Positions 12,932-21,596 of a stretch of DNA of 25,683 nt are shown one piece after another (position 1 is the stretch's first letter; each line of letters opens with the position of its first letter). The stretch lies in contig JAULZV010000027.1 of assembly GCA_032117135.1 (NCBI GenBank), forward strand, positions 1 to 25,683, read 5' to 3'. Under the pieces are notes generated by a model. The model was not told the DNA's origin. It did not search any database and worked only from the letters and a program-made list of their open reading frames with translations. Position numbers and translations under genes: made by a program. This DNA is from JAULZV01 sp032117135. GTDB taxonomy: Bacteria; Patescibacteriota; Minisyncoccia; Phycocordibacterales; JAACPR01.

Positions 12932-14734
12932 TTACCGTGCCTTAAAGAGGTCACTTTTTTCTACTAACTTTTCGAGAGTCTTAATTTCTTTCTTAATGTT
13001 TGCAAGCCCTTGAAGATAAAACTCTGGTGATGAAATATCAACACCAATATCTTTAAATATTTGGTACGGTGATTTGGATCCTCCTGCACTCAAAAATGTT
13101 TCTATTTTTTGCATATAGGAATGATCTTTTTTGTATAACGCATACAGTGCACTACTTACAATTTCTCCAAATGCATACGAATACACATAAAAGTGCCTTC
13201 TAACATGAGACCATGACACAAAAAAATATCCATCGTCATCTTGCAAATCAAAGACTGGTCCAAGGTATGCTTTCATATGACGATTCATCATGGATGCAAT
13301 TTCTTCTTTTGATACCGAACCTTTTTCTCGTACCGCATTATTAAGTTCTAATTCAAAATTAAAACATGCAATTTGTCTAAAGATAGTCGAAATGCTTCCG
13401 TTTATTTTGTCATGAAGGGCAATTATTTTTTCGTCATCTGTTAAAGTCTCGAATATCTCATCAAACACAAAGTTCTCAAAAAGCGTGCTTGCAACTTCAG
13501 CAACTGACATTGTGTAATCCTGATATAGTCCAGATTGAACACTTGAAAGTTCAGTATGAAATGCATGCCCTAATTCATGAGCTAAGGTATTCACTGAATT
13601 AAAGGTATCAGTATAGTTATGCAAAATAAAAGTAGGCAACACACTGTCCCCTCCCATACAATACGCGCCTGATGACTTGCCTACTCGTGGATACATATCA
13701 ATGTGACCATGAGTAAGATATCTCTCAAAGATATCCACGTACCTTTGTCCAACCTTAGAAAGGGCAGATTTTACAATATTCACTCCTTCCATCAAATCAA
13801 AAGATTTGTTAATGGTACCTACTTTTGCACTACGAGCAGCATAATCGAGTGTTGTAGTATTCATCATTTTGGCTTTGACAGCATAGAACGAGTGAGCGAT
13901 TTTAAAATTTTTAGTCACAACATCGATGAGTGTCTCAACTGTTTCGATATCGTTTTGATATTGCATTACTGTTTTGCTATAAGGTTTTTCAAAACCACGC
14001 AATTCATCAGTAATTTTTTTGGTTGTATATACTGCGTTAATTTCTGCCTCAGCAAAATCAGAAATACTCTTGAGTACCGCGCTTATTTTTTGACTCAGTT
14101 CAATACGTTCATCTCGAGCCAATTCACTCACAATACCCATGGCTTGACTCAATGGAATGTGTTCTCCTTTGTGTTCAATAGTCTTACTATTAAGCACTTT
14201 TTCAACACCACTCACCCACATTGATTGTGATGGCTGTCTCAAAAGACTGATTAATTTTTCCTCCTTTTCTGTCAAATTATGTTTTGATTCTTCCCATAGC
14301 ACCTTGAGATAGTAATGAAAATGAGCAAAGTTTTTGTCTTTGAGAATCAGTTTTTGATTTTTTTTATCAATTGTACCCAAGCTTAATGGAAAAAATATTA
14401 ACGTATTTCGAATTTTAGTGAGTCGACTTTCAACTTGTGTAAACAGCGCATCTATCTTTTTGTTTGAAGAATCCACATCTGCCCTCAAGAAAAAATAAAG
14501 ATACGGGCGACTCACACTTGATTCTGAAATTATTTTCTCATACTCAACGAGAGCTTTATATAGTGCTTCTCGAGACGTCAGATACGAAGAATCTTTTTTA
14601 TATTTTTTCTCGAAGCGCGAAAATTCTTTTTCAGTATACTGGAGATCTTTTTCAATTTGAGGATCTGATTCGGACTGATAAAAAAGTTTAAAGTTCCATT
14701 CAGTTTTGTGTGCCTGAGTATTTTCTTGTTTCAT
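12932..14734 (-). CDS. pepF: Oligoendopeptidase F (M3 family)
   Basis: A zinc metallopeptidase of 600 residues, the normal PepF length. The zinc motif is HELGH (386-390) within LAHELGHAFHTELS, and the third ligand is most likely E413 in SVAEVASTLFEN. The N-terminal helical region (about 1-200) and the C-terminal FFVSWSHVRRHFYVYSYAFG block are typical of the family. No signal peptide, so it acts in the cytoplasm, cleaving short peptides (roughly 5-20 residues), which suits an organism living on imported or recycled peptides. The ATG lies six bases from a TATAAT with a TTGTAT -35 box, fixing the start. Transcribed leftward, divergent from the small acidic peptide gene. Confidence 0.95.
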   Translation of the reverse strand: MKQENTQAHKTEWNFKLFYQSESDPQIEKDLQYTEKEFSRFEKKYKKDSSYLTSREALYKALVEYEKIISESSVSRPYLYFFLRADVDSSNKKIDALFTQVESRLTKIRNTLIFFPLSLGTIDKKNQKLILKDKNFAHFHYYLKVLWEESKHNLTEKEEKLISLLRQPSQSMWVSGVEKVLNSKTIEHKGEHIPLSQAMGIVSELARDERIELSQKISAVLKSISDFAEAEINAVYTTKKITDELRGFEKPYSKTVMQYQNDIETVETLIDVVTKNFKIAHSFYAVKAKMMNTTTLDYAARSAKVGTINKSFDLMEGVNIVKSALSKVGQRYVDIFERYLTHGHIDMYPRVGKSSGAYCMGGDSVLPTFILHNYTDTFNSVNTLAHELGHAFHTELSSVQSGLYQDYTMSVAEVASTLFENFVFDEIFETLTDDEKIIALHDKINGSISTIFRQIACFNFELELNNAVREKGSVSKEEIASMMNRHMKAYLGPVFDLQDDDGYFFVSWSHVRRHFYVYSYAFGEIVSSALYALYKKDHSYMQKIETFLSAGGSKSPYQIFKDIGVDISSPEFYLQGLANIKKEIKTLEKLVEKSDLFKAR

Positions 14735-14768
14735 AGGGGCATTATAATGTAAAGATCAAAACATACAA
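14735..14768 (-). promoter_or_regulatory. Leaderless promoter of pepF
   Basis: Read leftward: TTGTAT (14768-14763), 16-base spacer, TATAAT (14746-14741), then six bases to ATG 14734. Transcription should begin at the start codon. Confidence 0.7.
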
Positions 14769-14858
14769 GATATTTTTAATAGGACATCTAGTAGTACTGT
14801 GTTATGGTGTATATGTTGCTCACTAGTAGAGCATTTTATTTGTTAACCACAATAAACT

Positions 14859-14978
14859 ATGAATCCAGACGACACAACAGTAGTAGCTGATGACGCAACT
14901 GCGGCTCCAGCTCCTGAAGAAACAACAGAAGAAACAGTAATTACAGAAGAAACTCCTGCCGAAGAAGTATCTGCATAA
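14859..14978 (+). CDS. 39-residue acidic Thr/Ala/Glu-rich peptide
   Basis: ATG 14859 to TAA 14976-14978 encodes a very acidic, low-complexity peptide made almost only of Thr, Ala, Glu, Val, Pro and Asp (MNPDDTTVVADDATAA then repeated EETTEE-like units). It has no membrane segment or known domain and should be disordered. Reasons to believe it: it fills a 390-base gap between divergent genes, and it ends 12 bases before the strongest terminator of the window. The leader holds a small hairpin, TGCTC/GAGCA (14817-14833), followed by TTTTATTTG, which could be an attenuator. The promoter is not clear (TATGGT at 14803-14808 is one option) and there is no Shine-Dalgarno site. It might instead be part of a non-coding transcript. 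Confidence 0.55.
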   Translation: MNPDDTTVVADDATAAPAPEETTEETVITEETPAEEVSA

Positions 14979-14985
14979 TTATTGC

Positions 14986-15032
14986 TTACAAAATACTGGC
15001 ACATACTCTTGTATGTGCCAGTATTTTTGTAA
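14986..15032 (+). terminator. Very strong Rho-independent terminator
   Basis: Arms 14991-15006 and 15011-15026 are perfectly complementary over 16 bp with a TCTT loop, and pair for five more (TTACA/TGTAA) after one bulged T. The T-run is partly inside the stem (GTATTTTTG). It lies 12 bases after the acidic peptide gene and would stop transcription before the nucleotidyltransferase gene; it could also work leftward. Confidence 0.85.
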
Positions 15033-15129
15033 TAAGCTTTTTCTATAAAGCACATTGTCTAAATATACGTTACATGAAATATATCTATTTTTTATAAATG
15101 CATGATATATCTATGATAGGATTATCCAT

Positions 15130-15789
15130 ATGCAATTAGTTATATTAGCAGCAGGAAAAGGAACTCGCATGAGAGAGCGAACTCTTTCTACTCCAAAACC
15201 TCTTCTCATCAAAGACAACAAAACCCTACTCGAACACAAACTTGATGCCCTTCCCTCTCACATCACAGAGGTAATTATCGTGATCGGATATCTCGGAGAC
15301 ATGATTCGAGAGACGATTACAGATCAATACAATTCTATTCCAATTACATACATTACCCAACATGAACAAAAAGGTACTGCGCACGCTCTCTGGTTGTGTA
15401 AAGATATTTTGAATGGTCAATTTGCAGTCCTTATGGGAGATGATATATATGATCATTTTGATTTGTCTGCATTATGTGATGTTGCTCCAGATGAATGGTC
15501 AGCCCTCCTTCAACACTCCTCTACCAAAACAAGTGCTACCAAATGTATTGTCGAAAATGGTTTATTTACAGCGATACTGCAAGACTCTGATGAGACCATT
15601 CCGTACAATTATGTATACACGGGTGCATGCGTCCTTGATACTTCTCTCTTTGAACATGAAATGGTTGCAATATCAGACACCGAATACGGCCTCCCTCACA
15701 CATTCATTAGATGTGCCCCTTCACAAAAAATAAAAGCTGTTTTTGCAACCAATTGGAAACAAGTGACATCTCCGGAGGATCTGGAATAA
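15130..15789 (+). CDS. Sugar-phosphate nucleotidyltransferase (RmlA/GCD1-like)
   Basis: A 219-residue NTP transferase that activates a sugar 1-phosphate to an NDP-sugar for glycan synthesis. It shows the nucleotide-binding signature LVILAAGKGTRM (3-14), the lysine in STPKPLL (20-26), IGYLGDMI, QKGTAHAL (80-87) and the metal-binding VLMGDDIYD (about 98-106), ending with WKQVTSPEDLE. It lacks the C-terminal beta-helix of GlmU-type enzymes and is slightly shorter than RmlA. Which sugar and nucleotide it uses cannot be told. It is the intact relative of the fragment at 6269-6538. The start follows a TATGAT hexamer 12 bases upstream; no Shine-Dalgarno sequence. Isolated from other sugar genes in this window. 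Confidence 0.88.
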   Translation: MQLVILAAGKGTRMRERTLSTPKPLLIKDNKTLLEHKLDALPSHITEVIIVIGYLGDMIRETITDQYNSIPITYITQHEQKGTAHALWLCKDILNGQFAVLMGDDIYDHFDLSALCDVAPDEWSALLQHSSTKTSATKCIVENGLFTAILQDSDETIPYNYVYTGACVLDTSLFEHEMVAISDTEYGLPHTFIRCAPSQKIKAVFATNWKQVTSPEDLE

Positions 15790-15911
15790 TACGTAATTCA
15801 TAGATCACATCTGTATCAGACCCATGAGCCACAAAACACACTGCTGGTAATGTGTTGTAATTACTTATTGAACACATTGATAGAGGTCGTATACATACAG
15901 GCGAATCCATA

Positions 15912-15923
15912 TATAATGGTCGC
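15912..15923 (+). promoter_or_regulatory. Leaderless -10 promoter of the mutY-like gene
   Basis: TATAAT at 15912-15917 followed by exactly six bases and ATG 15924. The -35 region is weak (GTATAC at 15889-15894 with a 17-base spacer). Confidence 0.6.
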
Positions 15924-16844
15924 ATGTCTATTCGCATCACAAGCGCTCAAATTCAGTCATTTCAAAAGGAAGTACTCGAGTACTATCACAAAAATAAACG
16001 CATTATGGCATGGCGAGATATTTCTGATCCGTATCTTATTTTTGTTTCAGAAATGATGCTTCAGCAAACACAAGTTGAACGCGTCAAAATCAAATACGCC
16101 GAGTTTATTGCCCAGTTCCCTACGATCAAATCTGTTGCACATGCAGACAAATCCCAAATTCTTATTGTATGGCAAGGACTCGGATACAACAGAAGAGCAC
16201 TTTTTATCAGACGAGCCTGCGAAGAAATACTCCAGACTCATAACGGAGTGTTCCCAACTGATTTTACCGAACTGCAAACTCTGCCAGGCATTGGACCTTC
16301 GACAGCGGGTGCTCTTTGCGCATTTGCATATAATCAGCCCATTTTTTTCATAGAAACAAATGTGCGAGCAGTACTTCTTCATTTCTTTTTTAAAAACAAA
16401 GAAAAAGTTTCAGATAAAGAGATTATGGAGATATTAAAAAAAGTTACACCTTACGGAGAGATCAAAAGCCACCATTCTAAGCAGAACCATCTTCATCCTC
16501 AACCTGATCAAGAATCTGGGACGATATCAGAGAATTTCCACCTGTACGAGAATGGCGTGCTCACACACACATCTCCTCGAGATTGGTATTACGCACTCTA
16601 TGATTACGGAACATACCTCAAAAAAACCTTAGGAAAAAACAAAACAAAGCTCCATCAAAAAAGTAAACATTACAATAAGCAGTCGAAGTTTGAAGGATCT
16701 TTTAGACAAAAACGAGCTCATGTTCTTAAACTCAAATTATATAATCCGGATATCTCAGATACAGAAATTATTTTAAAATTAAAATTAGAATCTCAAGAAT
16801 TTGAAGATGTTATTACTTCACTTAATAAAGATGGGTTGATATAG
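15924..16844 (+). CDS. MutY-like A/G-specific adenine glycosylase, atypical
   Basis: A 306-residue HhH-GPD DNA glycosylase that should remove adenine mispaired with 8-oxoguanine. Family blocks are SEMMLQQTQVERV (42-54, with the catalytic-type E43), WQGLGYNRRA (83-92) and the helix-hairpin-helix LPGIGPSTAGAL (120-131). Three oddities stand out. The catalytic Asp expected in the LDGNV block is Glu (E144 in FIETNV). The four cysteines of the [4Fe-4S] loop are absent. A His/Gln-rich insert (about 180-205) separates the glycosylase core from a WYYALYDYGTYL segment. The C-terminus is lysine-rich with a winged-helix-like end instead of the Nudix-like 8-oxoG-reading domain. It could be a CPR-specific variant, a related glycosylase with other specificity, or impaired. 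It is convergent with the giant surface gene, five bases between stops. Confidence 0.82.
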   Translation: MSIRITSAQIQSFQKEVLEYYHKNKRIMAWRDISDPYLIFVSEMMLQQTQVERVKIKYAEFIAQFPTIKSVAHADKSQILIVWQGLGYNRRALFIRRACEEILQTHNGVFPTDFTELQTLPGIGPSTAGALCAFAYNQPIFFIETNVRAVLLHFFFKNKEKVSDKEIMEILKKVTPYGEIKSHHSKQNHLHPQPDQESGTISENFHLYENGVLTHTSPRDWYYALYDYGTYLKKTLGKNKTKLHQKSKHYNKQSKFEGSFRQKRAHVLKLKLYNPDISDTEIILKLKLESQEFEDVITSLNKDGLI

Positions 16845-16849
16845 ATTAT

Positions 16850-19800
16850 CTATTCAGAATCAGAACCTTGAATTTGGATGGTGTCAGCACTGTCTTCACG
16901 TGCAGACGCTTCTTGAGCTTCTGGTTCAGTCTCGGTTACCACATCTACTTGAGTAGAAGTCTCACCATCAATATCATCCATAGAAACATTTTGCGTCTGA
17001 TTAACATCTGTATTATCATACACCTCTTCTGTCACGTCGGACTCTTCAGATTGATTTGACTCGGCCTGTTCGGCTTGCTGAAATTGTGGTGTTGATTCTG
17101 TGGATGACGACTGAGTAGGAGCGGTACCACCTGATGTTTGATTTGCTTTCATTTCAAGAAGCTCCAGTAGTTGTGCTTCAGTAAGACAAATTTGCCCAAT
17201 ACACAAGACTTCTGTTTCGATTCGCTCAGTCTTGAATAGTGTCGTAAACGAATCAAGTCTATCGACGATCGCTTGCACCGCACTAATAAGGAGCGCTGGC
17301 AACCTTGAGTAATTGATTCCCTTAAATCCATCTGCACCATTCGTGAAGACAAGCTCTGGAAATACAATCTCAACTTCTTGAGCGATAAGCCCAAGGTCAT
17401 ATGCTCCACCCTCTTTCCATATAAATGAAGATGGTTCAAGCATCATCATGCGATCTAAGGTATCCTTTGAATCGAGCCGTGTAATATCTCTTTTGAGTCG
17501 TTCGTCAGAAGCTGAGGTTGTAAGTACTCCATCTGCAGTCAAATTAAGATCAAAGGCATATGCGCCGGATGTTACAGTAGTGAAGCGTGCATTACCATCC
17601 ACTGTAAGTTTTTCGGAAGGGGTTGTGGTGCCGATGCCGATGTTGCCGTTCGCTTTGACCGAAAATACTTCTGATGAAGAATTACTTGCACCTAGAATAG
17701 TTGCTGAAGAACTCACTGTTTGTGTAGTAATAGAAAGACCACTACCTCCACCTGTTCCATTAAGTAAAGTCATGAGAAACCCAGTGCTATTTCCAGACAA
17801 GTTCATTGTTCCATTATCCAAAAGCCTTAATCTTGATGTGTCAGTTGAATTTGTAAATTGAGCAAGAAGACCTGTATTTGTGCCAGCACCCTTAACAGAA
17901 AGACGTGCTACAGGAGTAGTGGTGCCGATGCCGATGTTGCCTGAAGATAATATGGTCATTGCTGTACCAGTCTGAGGATTAGGGTGTGCCCCTCCAGTAA
18001 CACCGAATCTCATACTATTTGAAGTTTGAAAATATGCATTAGTACCATCATCCCCAAAAAACCATTTGTTAGTAGCTCCTCCGAATCGGTACGCAAGCCA
18101 ATTATTATATGGACTCGAAGTAGATGAAGGGCTGTTAAAATCTACAAAAAGCTGCCCCCCAGACCCACTACTTTGAGGAGATGCTACTATCGTTGCAATA
18201 GTTCCTGCTGTTGCATCATTGAATCGAATCATTTGATTGTTTGATGAATAGCCGGCATCTCCAGTCAGAAGAAGACCTACAGCTGAAGCACCTGCGCCGT
18301 TAATTTGAAGCTTTGCTCCTGGGTTTGTCGTCCCAATCCCCACATTCCCATTATCAAGCACAGTCACTCTCGGCGTATCAGCAGAGTCACTAAACTGCGC
18401 GAGTAGTCCTGTCGTGGTCCCTGCTCCTCTGACCGAGAGTCGGGCGAAAGGGGTTGTCGTCCCAATTCCAACGTTGCCTCCTGATCCACTAATTATCATC
18501 TTTGGGTTAGTTAAATTATTTCCCGTAAAAAAACTAAGTTGTGACGTGCCAGAACCACCTCCGGTTATTACAGATTTTGAACTACCAGTCTGAAGTTGAA
18601 TAGCTCCTCCATCATATCCAACAGGTAATCCCAACTGAGAAGTACCATTAGCTGATATGTAATATCTATCTCCATACTGGTTTTTATTAATCACAGAACC
18701 ACTAGTAATTTCAACATAATCTGTTAGATTACCAGAAGCCCTAATGCCACCGTAAACATCTAACTTTGAGCTTGGACTTGTTGTTCCAATCCCCACATTC
18801 CCATCATTCCTCACAAACAACAGGCTTGCGCCTGCACTATTCGTAACACCTAAAGCCGAACTACCTGCACCAGTCCCCCCTCCTTTTACCACTAATCTGG
18901 AAGTAGCATCGGATCCTCCTAGACCTATACCAACATTGTTTACTGGTTCAATGTTTATAGATCCTGCAGAGTTTATCTTGAGCAATGAACCAGAGCTTTC
19001 CAGAGAAAATCTTTCTACACCTGTATCGCTACTAAAGCCAACAAAGGCCTTGGCTCCAGTTGCAACCGCAGAACGAACACCACTTCCGTACACATCCAAT
19101 GTGTACACAGGTGCAGTCGTCCCAATCCCGATATTTCCCGACGAGTCAACCCTCATTCTTTCAACATTGTTTGTCGCAAGTCGGACATACCCATTTTCAA
19201 AATTCCACAATGTAGTGTTAACACCATCAGTATTTAGTCCAAAGTAAAATCCATCGCTCGCACTTAAACCAGTCAACGCACTTGTAAACCGTAATACCGA
19301 ATCGGTCGCACCATGGATATGTAGTTTATTTCGTGGGGTTATTGTCCCAATCCCGATGTTTCCATTCGCAGTAATCCTCATCTGTTCGGTTCGATCTGTG
19401 ACAAAGCCAATAGTGTTTAACTCTGGACGGTAAAATCCAGTTTCGTCGCCGCTTGTAGTATCCAACATGAAGGATGGTTCAACTGGTGTTCCAAATGTTG
19501 AAGCTCGGATTCGCGCTGCAGATAATCTATTCCCTTCAAAAGACATTGTATGACTTCCATTAATAATATTGAAAGCACCCGAATTATTCACTGTAATTAC
19601 GTAATCGGGAGAAGTGCTGTTATATGCTGATAGTCCGATACCCATACTTGCATTTGAAGTCATCCCTGTCCCTATTCTCACATAAGAATTATAACTTGGG
19701 TTCGGATGTCTTATTGTGAGAGTTTTATCGGGAGTACTCGTCCCAATCCCCACATTCCCACCAGCATAATTAATCCCACCTGTAGCAGGTGACCACTGAC

Positions 19801-21544
19801 TATATAGATTAGTACTTCCTTGCGCTACATCATCTGTTGTAAAAGCAGAAAGTCCAGTGAGATACCCTGCATCATTAGTCCATTGAGAGATGTTAGCAGT
19901 ACTGAAGTTAGCAGGTGCAAGTCCTGTGAGTCCTGTGCCAGCTCCTGTAAATGAAGATGCAGTGAGTGTTCCGGTCAAGAGACCGTTGCCTGAAACGGTG
20001 AGTTTTTCGGAAGGGGTTGTGGTGCCAATGCCGACGTTGCCGGTACTTACAGTAGAGAGTGTTCCATCAAGCCCTGTTCCATATATAAGGTTACCAATAT
20101 TTAACTGGTTATTAGCAGATGGAATTGGTACAAATATATTATTGCCACCAATGATAATATTATTTGAGCCACTATTTAAATTACTGCCCGCATGTGAACC
20201 AAGTAAGAGATTATTACCTCCTGTCTTAACACCAGTACCTCCTGCAGATGTTCCAATAAAAGTATTTGATAAACCACCATTTACTCCTCTTCCTGCACTA
20301 TTACCAATAAAAATACTATCTTGACCAGCATCGTTTGATTGAAATAATGTTGATGCACCTATTGCGATTGTATTGGTAGCATATTGAGTGTTTTGCATTG
20401 CGTTACTTCCTATAATCGTATTGGATCCTCCTGACAATAATCCGTTACCAGCCTGTCTTCCGATTGCCGTATTATTTGAAGAAGTAGTAATATATCTTAG
20501 TGTCCCTTGACCTATGGCAGTATTATTTGTTCCAGTGGTTAAATCTTGTAAAGCACGACTACCAACAGCTGTAGCTGAAACAGCTCCTGTCATAGAAGAC
20601 AAAGTCAAGTAACCAATTCCTAAACTATTAGTACCTGTATAATCTTGATTTCCTGAACCCAAACCTAAGAAAGCATTTGTTTCTCCACCATATGTTGAAA
20701 TAAATCGTCCTCCATTAATTTTCAATATTCCACTTAAATCAATATCTCCACCGACACTTAATTTGGAACTAGGAGTACTCGTCCCAATCCCCACATTTCC
20801 ATTCGCACGTACAGTCAATCTCTCTGTTCCACCAGTAATAAGTGAAAGAGCTTGAGTATCAGTCGTACCCATAGTGAGAGGAGCGCCAAATGCATTGCCT
20901 CCATTAAAGAGTGCTCCTCCTGTGATATTAGCAGTTATAGCTTGCAACTCTGATTGAAGCGCAGTGGTGGCGCTTGCGAGATTGAGATTTGTTTCATCAC
21001 GTAACGTAGAGATTGATTTGCTGACAGAGTCATAGATTGAGTCGACTTGTTTTGATAATCGTTCTGATGAAACTGAACTGCCAGATACATAAGAAATAGG
21101 ATTTTTGGAATTCAATAACTCTGATCTGAGGAGCATAAGACTTCCATCAAGATATGCGATTGTTGCGTATGAAGTATGTACAGAAGGACTCAGAGGATAT
21201 GTTGATATAGCAGGAGAAGATCCAGAGAAAGATGTATCTGTCGCAGTTTGTGTTGGTGAACCTGCATCACCAAATACATCCTCATCTGAATGAGGTGCGG
21301 GTGAAGATGAAAAGGCAACATCAGTATCACTCTCAGTATTAATAGTTAAAGCAGTATCCTCATTATCACAACTCAATTTAAAAAATGAAATTACCTTGCA
21401 ATATACTGATTCAATGAATCCTCGTTCGGCAGCATGTGTAGAGATAGGAAAACCGATGACACTTAGAATAATCAAACAAAATAGTATTTTTTGTATTGTA
21501 TGTTTTGTGGTTGCCACAAGACAAAAGATAGATTTGTAAACCAT
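16850..21544 (-). CDS. Giant surface protein with VGIGTxTP repeats and S74 chaperone domain
   Basis: A 1564-residue exported protein. A basic N-terminus leads into a signal or anchor helix (about 20-38, ending FPISTHA). The body has YadA/Hep-like head repeats (TAIGQGTL, NTIIGSNAM, about 330-490) and about eleven units of the form GNVGIGTxTPxxKLxVxG spread over about 260-1335. A C-terminal peptidase S74 (intramolecular chaperone of endosialidase) domain begins at SDERLKRDI with the likely catalytic S1346. A disordered acidic tail of about 100 residues follows. S74 domains trimerise beta-helical fibres and then cleave themselves off. A trimeric adhesin or fibre used in host attachment is inferred. 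ATG 21544 is chosen over GTG 21589 because a TATACT lies six bases upstream of it. The near-identical DNA of the repeats invites recombination. Confidence 0.88.
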   Translation of the reverse strand: MVYKSIFCLVATTKHTIQKILFCLIILSVIGFPISTHAAERGFIESVYCKVISFFKLSCDNEDTALTINTESDTDVAFSSSPAPHSDEDVFGDAGSPTQTATDTSFSGSSPAISTYPLSPSVHTSYATIAYLDGSLMLLRSELLNSKNPISYVSGSSVSSERLSKQVDSIYDSVSKSISTLRDETNLNLASATTALQSELQAITANITGGALFNGGNAFGAPLTMGTTDTQALSLITGGTERLTVRANGNVGIGTSTPSSKLSVGGDIDLSGILKINGGRFISTYGGETNAFLGLGSGNQDYTGTNSLGIGYLTLSSMTGAVSATAVGSRALQDLTTGTNNTAIGQGTLRYITTSSNNTAIGRQAGNGLLSGGSNTIIGSNAMQNTQYATNTIAIGASTLFQSNDAGQDSIFIGNSAGRGVNGGLSNTFIGTSAGGTGVKTGGNNLLLGSHAGSNLNSGSNNIIIGGNNIFVPIPSANNQLNIGNLIYGTGLDGTLSTVSTGNVGIGTTTPSEKLTVSGNGLLTGTLTASSFTGAGTGLTGLAPANFSTANISQWTNDAGYLTGLSAFTTDDVAQGSTNLYSQWSPATGGINYAGGNVGIGTSTPDKTLTIRHPNPSYNSYVRIGTGMTSNASMGIGLSAYNSTSPDYVITVNNSGAFNIINGSHTMSFEGNRLSAARIRASTFGTPVEPSFMLDTTSGDETGFYRPELNTIGFVTDRTEQMRITANGNIGIGTITPRNKLHIHGATDSVLRFTSALTGLSASDGFYFGLNTDGVNTTLWNFENGYVRLATNNVERMRVDSSGNIGIGTTAPVYTLDVYGSGVRSAVATGAKAFVGFSSDTGVERFSLESSGSLLKINSAGSINIEPVNNVGIGLGGSDATSRLVVKGGGTGAGSSALGVTNSAGASLLFVRNDGNVGIGTTSPSSKLDVYGGIRASGNLTDYVEITSGSVINKNQYGDRYYISANGTSQLGLPVGYDGGAIQLQTGSSKSVITGGGSGTSQLSFFTGNNLTNPKMIISGSGGNVGIGTTTPFARLSVRGAGTTTGLLAQFSDSADTPRVTVLDNGNVGIGTTNPGAKLQINGAGASAVGLLLTGDAGYSSNNQMIRFNDATAGTIATIVASPQSSGSGGQLFVDFNSPSSTSSPYNNWLAYRFGGATNKWFFGDDGTNAYFQTSNSMRFGVTGGAHPNPQTGTAMTILSSGNIGIGTTTPVARLSVKGAGTNTGLLAQFTNSTDTSRLRLLDNGTMNLSGNSTGFLMTLLNGTGGGSGLSITTQTVSSSATILGASNSSSEVFSVKANGNIGIGTTTPSEKLTVDGNARFTTVTSGAYAFDLNLTADGVLTTSASDERLKRDITRLDSKDTLDRMMMLEPSSFIWKEGGAYDLGLIAQEVEIVFPELVFTNGADGFKGINYSRLPALLISAVQAIVDRLDSFTTLFKTERIETEVLCIGQICLTEAQLLELLEMKANQTSGGTAPTQSSSTESTPQFQQAEQAESNQSEESDVTEEVYDNTDVNQTQNVSMDDIDGETSTQVDVVTETEPEAQEASAREDSADTIQIQGSDSE

Positions 21545-21550
21545 CTTACA

Positions 21551-21556
21551 AGTATA
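21551..21556 (-). promoter_or_regulatory. Leaderless -10 box of the S74 surface protein gene
   Basis: TATACT read leftward with six bases to ATG 21544. It falls inside the longer GTG-started open frame, so it decides the start. No good -35 box was seen. Confidence 0.6.
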
Positions 21557-21596
21557 CCAAAATACTGTTATTTTTGGGGGTTTATCCACAAATAAT

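Noticed and set aside
13703..14224. 173-codon open frame on the plus strand
   Set aside because: It lies wholly antisense to pepF, which has full family motifs; the translated product is cysteine/phenylalanine-rich without domain character.
15707..15940. 77-codon leftward open frame spanning the end of the nucleotidyltransferase gene
   Set aside because: It overlaps a well-supported gene and the mutY promoter, has no recognisable domain and no promoter of its own.
19890..20324. 144-codon open frame on the plus strand
   Set aside because: Antisense to the repeat region of the S74 protein; its Pro/Leu/Val-rich content is what the reverse complement of Gly/Thr repeats gives.
16850..21544. Prophage tail-fibre gene marking an integrated phage
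   Set aside because: S74 and VGIGTxTP modules also occur in phage fibres, but no other phage structural, lysis or replication gene is present and the protein has a bacterial signal/anchor sequence.
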